Assembly (NCBI GenBank): GCA_025991245.1
Contig: BQMJ01000038.1
Coordinates: forward strand, 1 to 64,000
Length of the DNA stretch: 64,000 bases
Origin: Galdieria partita
Taxonomy: Eukaryota; Rhodophyta; Bangiophyceae; Galdieriales; Galdieriaceae
Direction of reading: 5' to 3'
This document shows, one piece after another, positions 34,466-44,836 of this stretch. Numbering within the stretch: the first letter of the stretch is position 1; each line of letters starts with the position of its first letter. A program made the translations under genes and the position numbers. The notes below the pieces were generated by a model. It saw only the letters and a list, made by a program, of their open reading frames with translations, made no database searches and was not told where the DNA came from.

Positions 34466-35181
34466 ATGACAACATTGTTGAACAAGTGGAGTGACCGTGC
34501 GAGGAGTGTATTAGGGAATATAGAAGACAATGCTCGTGAATTTATAGACAACGTGAGTGAGAAGACACAAAACAGTTCAATTTCCAGAATACTATCAGAC
34601 AAGCTGCAAGACAGAAAATCTCTTTTGACAACCTCTAGAGACGAAGAAGCTGCAGAAGAAAATGCAAACACTTTTTCTACTTTTGGGAGTGATTGGGCTT
34701 CGGAAATGAGTTTAACTCGAACACAACGTTTGGTTGGGTTTGCTATGTGTTTTGTTGCAGGTGCTTTGATGCTTTTTTTGTCTGTTATGGTGTTACCTAC
34801 GTCTGCGCTTCGTCCAGCTAAATTTGCTTTAAGCTTTACTTTGGGTAACATTCTTGTACTCTTTAGGTAAGTTTCATTGTGGTTGGTTTTAGCCGTGATA
34901 AAGTTATTGACGAGTGAGGTGTTAGTACTGCTTTTCTAATAGGGCCGTATAGACAGCTGCAATATATGTTCAAGCCAGTTCGATTGTTGGCTACTTGTAT
35001 CTATCTGATTTCTTTATTTATGGCTATCTTCTTTTCAGTTACCAAAGTTAAACTACGATATCCACTGGTTGTGTTATCCATTATCGTTGAAATAGGGGCT
35101 TTGTTATGGTATTGTGCCAGCTACATACCTTTTGGTCAAGCCATGATCACAAGGCTAGCCGGACGTTTGGTGGAATGGTGA
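34466..35181 (+). CDS. SFT2: SFT2-family vesicle transport membrane protein
   Basis: Exons 34466-34866 and 34926-35181 with a 59-bp phase-2 intron give 218 aa. The acceptor at 34925 restores the family signature STAFLIGPYRQLQYMFKPVRLLATCIYLIS, equivalent to 'STMFLVGPKRQLKRMF' in known SFT2 proteins. The polar N-terminal 90 residues are followed by four hydrophobic segments (RLVGFAMCFVAGALMLFLS, FALSFTLGNILVLF, ATCIYLISLFMAIFFSV, YPLVVLSIIVEIGALLWYCASYIPF). SFT2 acts in fusion of endosome-derived vesicles with the Golgi. Divergent from the sugar transporter, 51 bp between start codons. Confidence 0.9.
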
Positions 35182-35252
35182 ATTGTTCTGAAAAATGAAA
35201 TATTTTTCCAAGTATCGAAGAGGCTAAGGTTACTCGTATTCATCACAATATC

Positions 35253-35674
35253 TTATTCTGGCCTTGTTAAGCTTTTATCTAACGCTTGCTGATAAAAGCG
35301 GTTTTCCAGCATGGCAGTATAGTCTTCCAACAGAGAAGCTGTACGCTCTAAAGCCACTGCCTCGTTGTATAGCAGTTGCAAACGTTCTTTGGTTGTCTTG
35401 AATCCATAGTTTTCGTGAAACAACTGTTCTGCCTTTTCTTGCAGTTTCTGTATGTTTATAGAAACCTGCTCCATAAATAACCTCGTAGAAGTGTTACAGT
35501 CTTCGATAGTCGTCAAAGGGGATAAACCCACTAAAGCAAAAAGTAGTCAAATACTAAAAATAAACGTGATCATTTCCAACCTTGTAAATGAAGTCGAGAA
35601 AACTTTTTCAGTTGTTCAGAGAACTTTGAAAGCAGCAAAGTATCATCTCTTTGGTCAGGTTGAGCCGTTTGCAT
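35253..35674 (-). CDS. Short helical coiled-coil protein, unassigned
   Basis: Exons 35581-35674 and 35253-35530, joined by a 50-bp phase-1 intron, give 123 aa starting MQTAQPDQRDDTLLL. The intron is supported because it joins two open frames exactly (HLQ-VGLSPL). The protein is almost wholly alpha-helical with heptad-like patterning (FMEQVSINIQKLQEKAEQLF; TKERLQLLYNEAVALERTASLLEDYTAMLENRFYQQAL). Size and pattern recall subunits of BLOC-1/BORC-like or Mediator-type assemblies, but no motif lets me choose. It shares a 64-bp divergent spacer with bL17. Confidence 0.6.
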
Positions 35675-35738
35675 AAGCTGTCAACTTTACAATAATTTGT
35701 AAAGTATCCAATCGTTGCTTTTAGATTCTGTGTAGAAC

Positions 35739-36271
35739 ATGAGGAGAAGTGCCATATTTTTGCCAAGATGTAATACGAGAGTGCGACATTTAGGAGTTTC
35801 TGAGGCTCATCGTAATGATATTTTGAAATGCTTAGTGACCTCACTTGTTCAAAATGAAAGGATCGTAACTACGTTGGCGAAGGCTAAAGAAATGCGCCGT
35901 TACGTGGAGCGCACCATAACAGCAGCAAAAGTAAGCTGTAGTTTCGTTACAATTTTACTCTATTTATTTTATGATAGCGTGGAGATATTCCCGAAGAAGA
36001 GTGGACTCAGTATCTGTCCAATCCAAAGGCTATTGAGAAGGTCAAAACGTTATTGGCAGAGAGATATCGTAGTCGACCTGGTGGATATGTAAGGGTGTTA
36101 AGGAATGGTTTTCGGTATGTTTTCTCCCATACATTATTTAGTTTGTTTACATATTTGACTAGCTTTGGTGATGGTGCCCCACGTGCTATAGTGGAATTGG
36201 TAGATTCACCCAAGTCTGTCTTCAACCACCCACTTTATAGAGTTCTTAGTTCTGAAAATGAGAAAGCATAG
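35739..36271 (+). CDS. Organellar ribosomal protein bL17
   Basis: Exons 35739-35930, 35978-36114 and 36163-36271 (introns 47 and 48 bp) give 145 aa. The bL17 signature is plain: the N-terminal [47 protein letters not shown] and, across the second intron, [26 protein letters not shown]. The 5' residues [18 protein letters not shown] correspond to the normal start of bL17, with no long extra transit peptide. It is a large-subunit protein of a bacterial-type ribosome, so it serves mitochondria or plastid; mitochondrial is more likely but not shown. Confidence 0.92.
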
Positions 36272-36993
36272 AGAAACAAGAGTCATATGCTTATGTATTT
36301 ACTTGATTTGGAAACGTGATATGAGAGTTCGTAACATGAAGAAGTCCACTTAAGGAAAATCGTAATAAAGAATGCCGAATGCTTGTTGGCTTGTAATTCA
36401 TTTTTTGCTTTTTATTACTGCTGATTCTTTATGCTCTTTTAATATATTCACGTGAACTTTGACCTCCATTATGTGTCTTGAAGCAGGTAATATATCAAAG
36501 CAATAACTTGCTTTGACCTTAAGATAATAAACAAGGAAACATTATTCCCAAGTTGTAATATACTATACTATATGATAACTAAAATTTCTGTTCCTGTTGA
36601 CTGCAGAATGTTGTTATCAGCGTTACAAGAATAAATCATTTTTGACTATCTAATCATTTCTTGCTGCTCCTCTAATGTGAGAAATAGATGATTGGCATCA
36701 ATAATAGTCCCTTATATTGTGAAGTCTGTACTATACAATCAGTTTGGCCTATCAGTATACTGAGACTTTAACTTTGGTTTCTTCCTATGGAAGGAATACA
36801 AATACAATATTCTGCGGCAATCGGTGTCATTCGAAACTTGAAATTCCAAATTGCTCTGGAACTGTAACTCGAGCTGTTATTTACTTTATATACTTTTGTA
36901 TTGTTGCAACACAGTAATGAAGGTGGGGAGTGCGTTATTCTTCCATTTCTTGGCTCACAGTTTTGCAAGGTTATACACGAGGGGGAAATTGTT
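36272..36993. other. Intergenic region, no gene seen
   Basis: About 720 bp between bL17 and the small serine-palmitoyltransferase subunit. It contains no ORF of note on either strand. Several TATA-like AT stretches are present, for example near 36552-36575 and 36883-36895, the latter about 100 bp before the next ATG. No repeat or RNA gene was recognised. Confidence 0.4.
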
Positions 36994-37236
36994 ATGACAT
37001 TTCCACACTCAACGAATTGGTTACAAAGATTCTATGAGTGGCTTCGTTTAACCTATTATCGTTACTGCTTGTGGACTGCAGTTTATGTGATGACGACTGG
37101 TGAGCAGATATTTGTGAACGGAATGGCTCTTCTTATTGTTTCTCTTGTTGCGTACAAGTTATTGGCCTCCAGTCTGAGTCGCTATGGCTTTTACCAGCTA
37201 GTGGATGACTTGGGAGTAACTTGGAGAACATATTAG
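36994..37236 (+). CDS. Small subunit of serine palmitoyltransferase (ssSPT-like)
   Basis: An 80-aa frame from the ATG at 36994. The core WLQRFYEWLRLTYYRYCLWTAVYVMTTGEQIFVNGMALLIVSLVAYKLL resembles human SPTSSA/B (Y-Y-Q-Y-x-L-x-T-A-L-Y-M-L-E-P-W-E-R...F-N-S...V-x-M-A-L-Y) in the order of the Y-Y-x-Y, TA-Y, E-x-x-x-F-N and hydrophobic segments. ssSPT proteins are short ER membrane activators of serine palmitoyltransferase, the first enzyme of sphingolipid synthesis. Identification rests on a short stretch; an unrelated single-pass protein is the alternative. Confidence 0.65.
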   Translation: MTFPHSTNWLQRFYEWLRLTYYRYCLWTAVYVMTTGEQIFVNGMALLIVSLVAYKLLASSLSRYGFYQLVDDLGVTWRTY

Positions 37237-37470
37237 AAAAACCTCTTCGTTTTCATGATGGAATTGAATGACGAATGAGATTCTTGTACTATTATCATTC
37301 TGGCTTGGAACAAGTAGTTGTGAAATAAAAATACATAATGTCACTAGCAATACTAGTAAGAGTCATAAAGCAAGTCTTGGACAATAACTATTACAGAATA
37401 ATCGTTTGAGTTGCAACTTTTGAACATCAAACACGTTTCCCATTTTTGTTTGGATGTCGAAATGTTTTGA

Positions 37471-39027
37471 ATGTTCTTATGGTTGTGGCTTTTGGGTGCT
37501 GTCTGCTCCCTATTGTTGCTGTTATCTCCTTTTGAGTCGATAAGCTTTAGAATGGCAACACTTTCTACAGAGAAAAATCCAAAACTAAGGTCTAACGCTT
37601 CCATTTCCTGTTACGAGGCTTGCAAGAAACAACTTTCAAAAGCTGTGGATTTTGACGAGAAATCAGAATCGGCAAAGGTGGCAGTTGGTAAATTTTATTA
37701 GCTTTCAACTCATATTTGGTCATTTCTATTAGGCTCTGAAAGAATATGCTGTGGTAGCGGAAAGATTGAGAAGTCTTTTAAGAAAGGGACAAGGTTCAAT
37801 GACCCGTGAAAAGTGGATAGATTTTCAAAGCCAAGTTTCTAGAACTTTAGGCCTAGTTGACGAAAGAATAGATGCTCTTTCCAAGTCTACGAATTCTTTG
37901 AATGTTGACAAATCTGTGGAAAGACACAACTTTATGGGTACACAGTTACGTCCTGGAGGGAACAAAGCTGTTAATAGTAACATGTCGAAACATAGAATTT
38001 CTTCTTGTGAGAAAAATGAGTCTTTTCAAAAGACATTGGAACGAATTCAAAGCGAGATTGTCGTTTCTTCACCAGGGATTAAGTGGGATCATCTGGTTGG
38101 TCTTGACTCTGTGAAAAATATTATTCATGAAACCATTGTTCTTCCTTCTAGAAGACCAGATATCTTTCGTGGCTTACGTGCTCCTTGTAGAGGTTTACTA
38201 TTATTTGGACCGCCAGGAAATGGTAAGACTTTGATTGCAAAGGCTGCTGCAACAGAGTGTCAATCCTGCTTCTTTTCCATTTCAACTTCTTCTTTGACAA
38301 GCAAATTTTTTGGAGAAAGTGAATCCTTGGTCAAAGGTCTATTTTATCTCGCTAAAAGTCGACAACCAAGCTTTATCTTTATTGATGAAGTAGACAGTCT
38401 TTTATCAGTAAGAAATGAAGGAGAACATGAAGCAAGTAGAAGACTAAAAACAGAATTCCTTATTCAGTTTGATGGATTGAACTCTACCGGCGAAGACCGC
38501 ATTTTTGTTATGGCAGCAACCAATCGGTTCGTGCAATAAAGCTATACTAACGCTTTCCAAGTATTTAGTGAGAGTAACATTTAGGCCATGGGATCTTGAT
38601 GAAGCTGTGAGGCGGCGATTCACCAAAAGAGTTTATATTCCAATGCCCGATGAAACTTCACGAAAGGCGGCGCTCCTTTCTTTACTGACGAAAGGAGGTA
38701 TAAAGAGTTCGTTGAGTGCTGCAGACGTTGAACAAATTGTGCATTTGACCAAGAATTTTTCTTATTCTGATTTGGCAGCCTTGACTAGAGAAGCCGCTCT
38801 CTGTCCTATACGAGAACTAGGTGAGATAGATTGTGAAATGTGCCCGGAGCTTAATGACTGATGTTTGCTTAGGTCCAAAGATTGTTAAGATTGAGGAAAA
38901 GAAGATACGCTCCTTGAGAAAGAACGACTTTTTAGAAGCATTGAAGACTATTCGACCGAGCATTTGTGAAGAACAATTATTAAAGTATATAGAATGGAAC
39001 GAACGTTTTGGAGTTACTGCGAAATAA
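37471..39027 (+). CDS. SPAST: Spastin-like microtubule-severing AAA ATPase
   Basis: Four exons (37471-37677, 37733-38526, 38585-38820, 38873-39027) give about 463 aa. The N-terminus has a hydrophobic segment ([21 protein letters not shown]), like the membrane hairpin of spastin, then a MIT-like helix (AVDFDEKSE...[16 protein letters not shown]). The AAA core carries [21 protein letters not shown], Walker A GPPGNGKT, the pore-loop FFGESE region, Walker [30 protein letters not shown] with the arginine fingers and the C-terminal [22 protein letters not shown], as in spastin. The first junction was placed by MIT spacing and its donor (AAG/GTGGCA) is non-consensus. Katanin and fidgetin are alternatives, but the hydrophobic leader and MIT favour spastin. 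Confidence 0.85.
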
Positions 39028-39110
39028 TAAGATGTTTCCAATGACGAATGAAACAAATTGTTTTAATTGGACACTATTGGAAACATTTGGATACTTATAT
39101 TGCATTTTGT

Positions 39111-40870
39111 TTAGGATTTGGAGTCTCCTTGTTGTTCATGACCATGAACCCTAAATCGGTATATGCATGTATATGAACCACCGTAATTATCAACAATCTC
39201 CAATCTGATCTTGTCAATATATGGCAAGTTGTGGAAACGTAAAGGAAATAGTTGTCTTCCCCCTTTCTCAATACGATAATGATAGGTACCAACAAGCCAC
39301 TCCACTCTTTGTCTATTTTCTGACTTATTGTCTTGTATCAAATAAACGCGAAATAGTTTTGGTGCGTTGAGAGCATTTTGAGAATCAACGTCGATGCTAT
39401 GTTCTAAGGAGAATGCAACTGGTTGAATAATTTTGGAAAGTTGAATGGTTATCATTGCTGACTTTCCAGCAAATGCCCAGCAACTGCCAACAGATACATT
39501 ATCCTTCATTCATTATATATGTTAACTCATTCATAGATGATGAATTTTGACAAAAACTTACCGATAGCACAGTTTCTGGTTCTTTTGGATAACGGAGAGC
39601 CGTAGTATTGAGTGATGGATCTAATAGGGAAGCCATTCGTGCCAACCAATATCTAGTCTGTTGTCGAAACTTGGAAGGCGTTGAAGACAATACTTTAGCT
39701 CCCTCGGATGAAAGGGCATAATCTTGCTTAGTTAACTTGTAATACTGTGTTAGTTTCGTTTCTAAAAGTCTAGCAATGGCATCATTTGAAGAGGTATCAT
39801 TCATTTCATGGAGATCGATAAGGTCAAAGAGTTGTCGATAGAGAGCCTCCCTCCATTGTCTAAACTCACGAGAAGGAAACCCCTTTTTGAGAATAATTTC
39901 CGTCTTTTCCATTATCTTCTGAATGACCTCTAAAGTTGCTTCTGGATGACTGTTTCTCTTGTCGAAGGATACTGCCAAATCAGTAATATGTGTGATAATG
40001 AATGAAAGTGCGTTTTGGAAACCATCTCTTTCATTATTTCTAGGATTGAAGGTAGTTCCAAACCATGCAATCAAATTCCTGTAGGAAGTGGACTTCCTAA
40101 TTGAAGATTCAAAAGTTGTATTCTTTTTTAGCAAGAAACTGATGCACATGCCGATAAAGATGAAAGCAACAACTAGTATCAGCAACAATTTAGAATGGCT
40201 TGCCTAAAGAAAAATATTAGATATAGAGCTTGTACAGATGCTCTGTCCAACCTTTGAATGAGTGTGCAACGCTTGATCTCTATTCTTTGCTATGGTACAG
40301 GATTGCCTACAAGATGGATCCTTTCCTTCAATACTATCGCAACTTATTGAGGAGTTTTTGGGATAAAGAGAGTTTGGCATTAGAGGACTATTATCTTCCA
40401 CGACTTTTGCAGAGTTAAAGGTTCCGGAAAAATAAGGAGGCGAAGATAGCGTTGAAAAGGATGTAGTTCCATCTTTCTATCACGGAAAATGATTAAGCAT
40501 ACATAAACGACATTCTTACACGTACATGAAATTCACTGCCCAAGTGTTGACTTGTTAGATGAAATTCTTCCTCCTTTGCTTGTGCCTTCTGACTGCTTGA
40601 ACTGCTTTCATCTCTGGATTTTCGCCTTCTATGAATGGAAATGTTTTCTTTGTCTTCTGATGAAAAAGAATACTTTGTGTTACTTTTTGACTTTCTTGTC
40701 AAACGGGAATTCGTTTTTCGTCTGTTTTGACCTGTGCTATCGTCGGTGCTGTCAAACAAACTCCTTCGGGGAGAAGTATAGAGTGGTTCGGTAAAAGCTG
40801 ATCTTGAAGGAGATTGTGTTCTAGCTAGCTCTCGAGCTTTCGCTCTAGTAAGCGGACTAGTCAAGTTCAT
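39111..40870 (-). CDS. SUN-domain nuclear envelope protein
   Basis: Exons 40526-40870, 40252-40476, 39562-40203 and 39111-39503, all phase-0 introns of 48-58 bp, give 534 aa. The N-terminal ~190 residues are Ser/Arg/Lys-rich and nucleoplasmic in type, then one transmembrane helix (LLLILVVAFIFIGMCISFLL), a helical spacer, and a C-terminal SUN domain: DYALSSEGAKVLSSTPSKF, PETVLS-DNVSVGSCWAFAGKSAMITIQLSKIIQPVAFSLEHSI, with LFRVYLIQ and FHNLPYIDKIRLEIVDNYGG strands. SUN proteins sit in the inner nuclear membrane and bind KASH proteins to form LINC bridges. N-terminal tail, one helix, spacer, SUN matches the usual order. Confidence 0.9.
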
Positions 40871-41656
40871 CTATCAATGTTTATGCTTTGCTAAAGAGAT
40901 ATGGAAAAGGTATTGTCCAATTTGAATCAATGAAAGTTTGCCCGCGCTGATGAAATCGGGAATGTATAAAGCAAAATCAACTTTTACGGGGTCATCTTCT
41001 CCTTTCCCCGATACAAAGATATAATAACATTTAAAATAAAGTGTTCAGAAGATGTGGTTTGTTTATAAAACTTCACTACAGTTCGTAAACTCTAACATTC
41101 CTTTGCATCAATATCAACACACAGCAGTATCAAACTACTTTACAATATGATGTTTCGCTCATGAAACGAGTTGTAGGAAAGTCTTTGGAAGGAATACTCT
41201 TGTCAAAGCATATGCAAATTTATCTTATTTGTCTGCTATAACATTTTCAATTCATCTTAACAAAAGCAATGTAGTGGACAACGACAAATACTCATTTTGT
41301 CAATGGGATGTTCCACTTTCCATTGGATAAAAGTGCAAGCATCTTTGTTCCTCAGAATTCTTGCAAGATGGATGCAATTTTGAACGTTACAGATCGGAAT
41401 AAAAGCCCGCCAAAAATTGGGTTTGGAATGTCCTTGTTTTCTACCCTCACAAAGGAACTGTTAGCTTTGGGAGTCAAGACAATTCGACTATAATTTTTGT
41501 GAGATTTGTAATTGAATGTCGGCTAATCCCTACGAGTCTACATTTCAAAGAGATTTCATGCACTTCTAGTAACATAGAACACTTGCCATCCTCCAAGCGA
41601 GAAGGCAATAAAGTCGCTTTCGTGTGAAGAGAAATTCGAGAAATCTTCTCTATACT
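40871..41656. promoter_or_regulatory. Divergent promoter region, SUN gene / bZIP gene
   Basis: About 785 bp between the divergent starts. 'tgtataaagc' at 40963-40972 and 'gtttataaaac' near 41060 are TATA-like; CG-rich patches such as 'cccgcgctgatg' at 40941 stand out from the AT-rich background. A 61-codon ORF (41308-41493) has no family features. Specific factor sites are not claimed. Confidence 0.3.
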
Positions 41657-42489
41657 ATGTCAGTCAACGAAGACCTACGTTTTAAGCTAAGACCACTATA
41701 TTCATCTTATTCCAAAGCCGACTGCACACCTATTCTTCAAAACTCCGACTCGAAGTATTCAATCTCTGTTTCAAAAGGAACCAAACGAAAGAGAACAAGC
41801 GAATTGACTCAGAGAACCTTCAAACAAAGCTATTCTAAAACCTTATCCGATATACAAAAAGAATCTACATCCAATCAACGATTTCAAACATTTTTAGACA
41901 TATCTAAAGAAAACTTTGGTTTCAGTAACAGCAGGAGTCCTGTCTATTATCCTCAACAGATGACTGATCAAGTTGATGACTGTTTTAGTTACAATGATGC
42001 TGGTGTTACTTGTTCTGAAATAAAAACTTGCATGAGTACTGTAACTCATACAGCTACATCTTCATATGAGACAACCGACAGTGGTGCTAGAGAAGTTAAA
42101 CGTGCCAAGAGGTTGAAGAAACGCTTTTGTTATTCTTGAAATTAATGATGAACTTGACAAATAGGGTCGAAAGAAACAGACAATCTGCTGCAGCTTCAAG
42201 AGAAAGAAAAAAGAGATATCTTGAACAATTAGAAAGGCGAGTATCCGTTCTCTCTGCAGATAATGTCCGTTTGCAAATGGAACTCTGGAAACAACTAGCT
42301 GTGAAACATGAAAATCAAGTGTTAATAGAAGAAAATAATAGACTTCGTGAAGAGGTAAGCAAAAAGTTTCTGCAGTTTCTACAACTTAATGCTTCCAAAT
42401 GAAAACAGCTTCATTTTCATCAGACATTATTAGGTCTAAAAGAACGCGAAGGAATGATTTCAACCACACTTTCGTTTGACTTCAATTAA
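41657..42489 (+). CDS. bZIP transcription factor
   Basis: Exons 41657-42111, 42165-42354 and 42409-42489 (introns 53 and 54 bp) give 241 aa from the ATG MSVNEDLRF. The first ~150 residues are Ser/Thr-rich with a KGTKRKR basic patch. Across the first intron the basic region forms (KRAKRVERNRQSAAASRERKKRYLEQLERRV), with the N-x-x-(S)AA-x-S/C-R bZIP signature, followed by leucine-zipper heptads (LSADNVRLQMELWKQLAVKHENQVLIEENNRLREE). The third exon adds LHFHQTLLGLKEREGM. The N-x7-R core RNRQSAAASRERK fits an AP-1/CREB-like or plant-type bZIP. Targets are unknown. Confidence 0.88.
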
Positions 42490-42572
42490 ACCCAAACATC
42501 GATATTATTCTCCATCAAACTCTTCAACAAGTCAGTAAAAGTAAACTGTTGAATATGGAGATATCCTAGTGC

Positions 42573-43343
42573 TTATAAATTATTGCTAGACTCGATAAGA
42601 ATGACTTGCTTCACTAAGACTCTTGGAATTTTGGTCATTTTGCCTGCACAATTAACGAGGATTGCATCAAGACTGCGTCCTGCTAACCTGCCCACAAATT
42701 CTTTCTTCCCTTTGTGTTCCTCACTCGTCGTAACTCTGACTGGAAAGCCTCTAAATACAGAAAAGTCTTTATCCGTAACGAGAACTTCTGATAGTCCAGG
42801 TGAAGAAACTTCAAGTTGGTAAGACGAAGGAATAACATCTTCTTCATCTAGTAGTCGACTGAGACTTCTACTTAGGGCCGAGCAGTCGCCAAGGTTGGGA
42901 GATGTCTCTGCGTCGAAGTGGCTTATATATACCTAACACTAATTTGAACCAACAGCAGAGCACTTGCTGTTTTCACTCACCACAAGCTTCCCATTGTCCC
43001 AGTGCACGTTTTCAATAGCTAAACTCAAGTCAAAAGCAGCTTTTTCAGCCAGTTGTCTGGCTCTAGAAATAAATACTGGTTCACTACGCTTGGGCTTTGA
43101 AATATCCAACATAGAGGATGATGCTGATTCACTGGGAGGCACACTGGAACAACAGTAGAATCGATAGGAAGGCCAGGCAAAGTTATTTACTTTTCTTCCA
43201 TAACTCTTCCACAATCTGCAGTTTCTACAGTATACATTGTCACTGAGTGGACTTTTTACTGCCAAATACCTCTGCAAATAAAATGTACTTTTTACAAGTT
43301 TGCTGACCCTGACAGTTGCGAACATGAACGCTGTTGCCTCCAT
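42573..43343 (-). CDS. RIMP: RimP-like ribosome maturation factor, organellar
   Basis: Exons 42981-43343 and 42573-42932 with a 48-bp phase-0 intron give 240 aa. About 90 N-terminal residues (MEATAFMFATVRVSKLVKSTFYLQRYL...) look like an organelle-targeting peptide. The RimP core follows: [78 protein letters not shown], where EVSSPG is the family hallmark, and a C-terminal SH3-like part (GFPVRVTTSEEHKGKKEFVGRLAG). RimP assists maturation of the small subunit of bacterial-type ribosomes; here that of plastid or mitochondrion. It is divergent from the FBPase homologue with 58 bp between start codons. Confidence 0.88.
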
Positions 43344-43401
43344 TTCAACCAGTTCACGAATTGTGGGTTGTTACTTGCTGTTGTTGGGTTGAACGATCCA
43401 G

Positions 43402-44723
43402 ATGAAAAGTTTTCATACAGAGAGTAACAGTCATGCGGTAAGTTTCTTCACATAATCCTCTTGTTGATGTTGAAAGTATGCAATTAGACTACTTTGGTTC
43501 AACATTTGCTCAGTACTCATCGACGACTTCATGTCTTAGAAGGAGCCGAGTCCTCCAATGCCACTGCAGAGAAGGATGGTGTTGATGACTTAATAATGTT
43601 GCTTGCATCCATAGCGGTAGCGGTTAAATCTGTTGGGTCTGCAGTGAGAAGAAGAGATATAACGCATGGAAGTGGCACCGAGTCAGAACCTTTGGAACGT
43701 CTGGCCAATGAAACTTGGATTGATTGTCTATTGTATAGTCAGCGCTCTTGTATTCTTGTTTCAGAAGATTTGGAAAATCCTGTAGTAGTAGAAAGCAATA
43801 TGCAGGGAAAGTTCGCGGTTGTTTTTGATCCACTTACAGGTCGTTCTTACCCTCCCTGTCAAGAAATGGTAAAGTTGTAGTAATACATTGGCCCAAGTTC
43901 TCATAGTAGTTTAAGGGTGCCATCTTTGGAGTTTTTCGTCAGATGAGCGGTGGTTCACCAGTTATTGAAGACGTTATGCAACCTGGAAGACAAATGGTAG
44001 CTGCGGGTTATGCGCTTTATGGTGCGTGCACTGTATTATTTCTTAGTCTTGGCAGTGGAGTACATGGCTTTACTCTTGATCCTGCTTTAAATGAGTTTAT
44101 CTTAACGCATGAAAATGTTCGTATTCCATACTGTGGCCATATTTATTCCATCAATGAAGGATATTGCAGTTTGTGGAAACCTGAAATCAGAGAATTAATA
44201 AGTCGTTTCAAGGTATTTGAGAGGAACATGCTTTATGGAATATTTCTGACTATTTGATATTTATTAGACGGAAGTTTCGTTAAATGGAAAGGAGAGGTCT
44301 TTGCGATATGTCGGTTCTATGGTAGCTGATGTTCATCGCACTCTTCTTTATGGAGGCATTTTTATGTACTTTGCTCATCAACAGTGGCCCAATGGAAAGT
44401 TAAAGTTACTTTATGAAGCCTCACCATTGGCATTTATTATAGAACAGGCAGGAGGAAAAGCTTCAACAGGTCTTGAGAGGATACTTGACATTACTCCAGA
44501 AAGTGTGCATGATCGTATTCAAGTTGTAATTGGTTCCTATGAAGATGTAGAGTTGGTTGAACAACTTTTCAAAGGTCCTTCAAGAAGTGACCCAATGTAT
44601 CTCTTACGTCGTTCGCACAGCATTGAAGAAATGAAGGATTCAAAAGAGGAGTCCACATCTTTCAACAAAGATGAAGATGGACCTACCATATTATGTTCCA
44701 CTTTACCAAGATTGGTGCAATAG
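43402..44723 (+). CDS. Fructose-1,6-bisphosphatase homologue with altered active-site residues
   Basis: Exons 43402-43437, 43488-43868, 43916-44212 and 44268-44723 (introns 47-55 bp, all phase 0) give 389 aa. FBPase blocks are present in order: [109 protein letters not shown] and [22 protein letters not shown]. Several normally invariant residues differ: DPLDGSSN is [13 protein letters not shown] is SED, and the Asp of the KKLDVLSN block is Glu (EPLERLANE). The first of these removes a residue next to the metal site. A ~45-residue Ser/Glu-rich tail follows the fold. There is no transit peptide. It may be a non-catalytic or regulatory paralogue. Confidence 0.85.
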
Positions 44724-44836
44724 AATGATTAACTGCTGGACTATCTTGCTTTGCTTAAAGATACCGTTTTATTATTGGCAAGAAATCATATAATAGTCTT
44801 TAGAATAAATAAGTTTTCATCCAATGAAATTGAACT

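Noticed and set aside
34399-34851. 150-codon antisense ORF over SFT2 exon 1
   Set aside because: The sense strand carries the recognisable SFT2 family sequence; the antisense frame has none.
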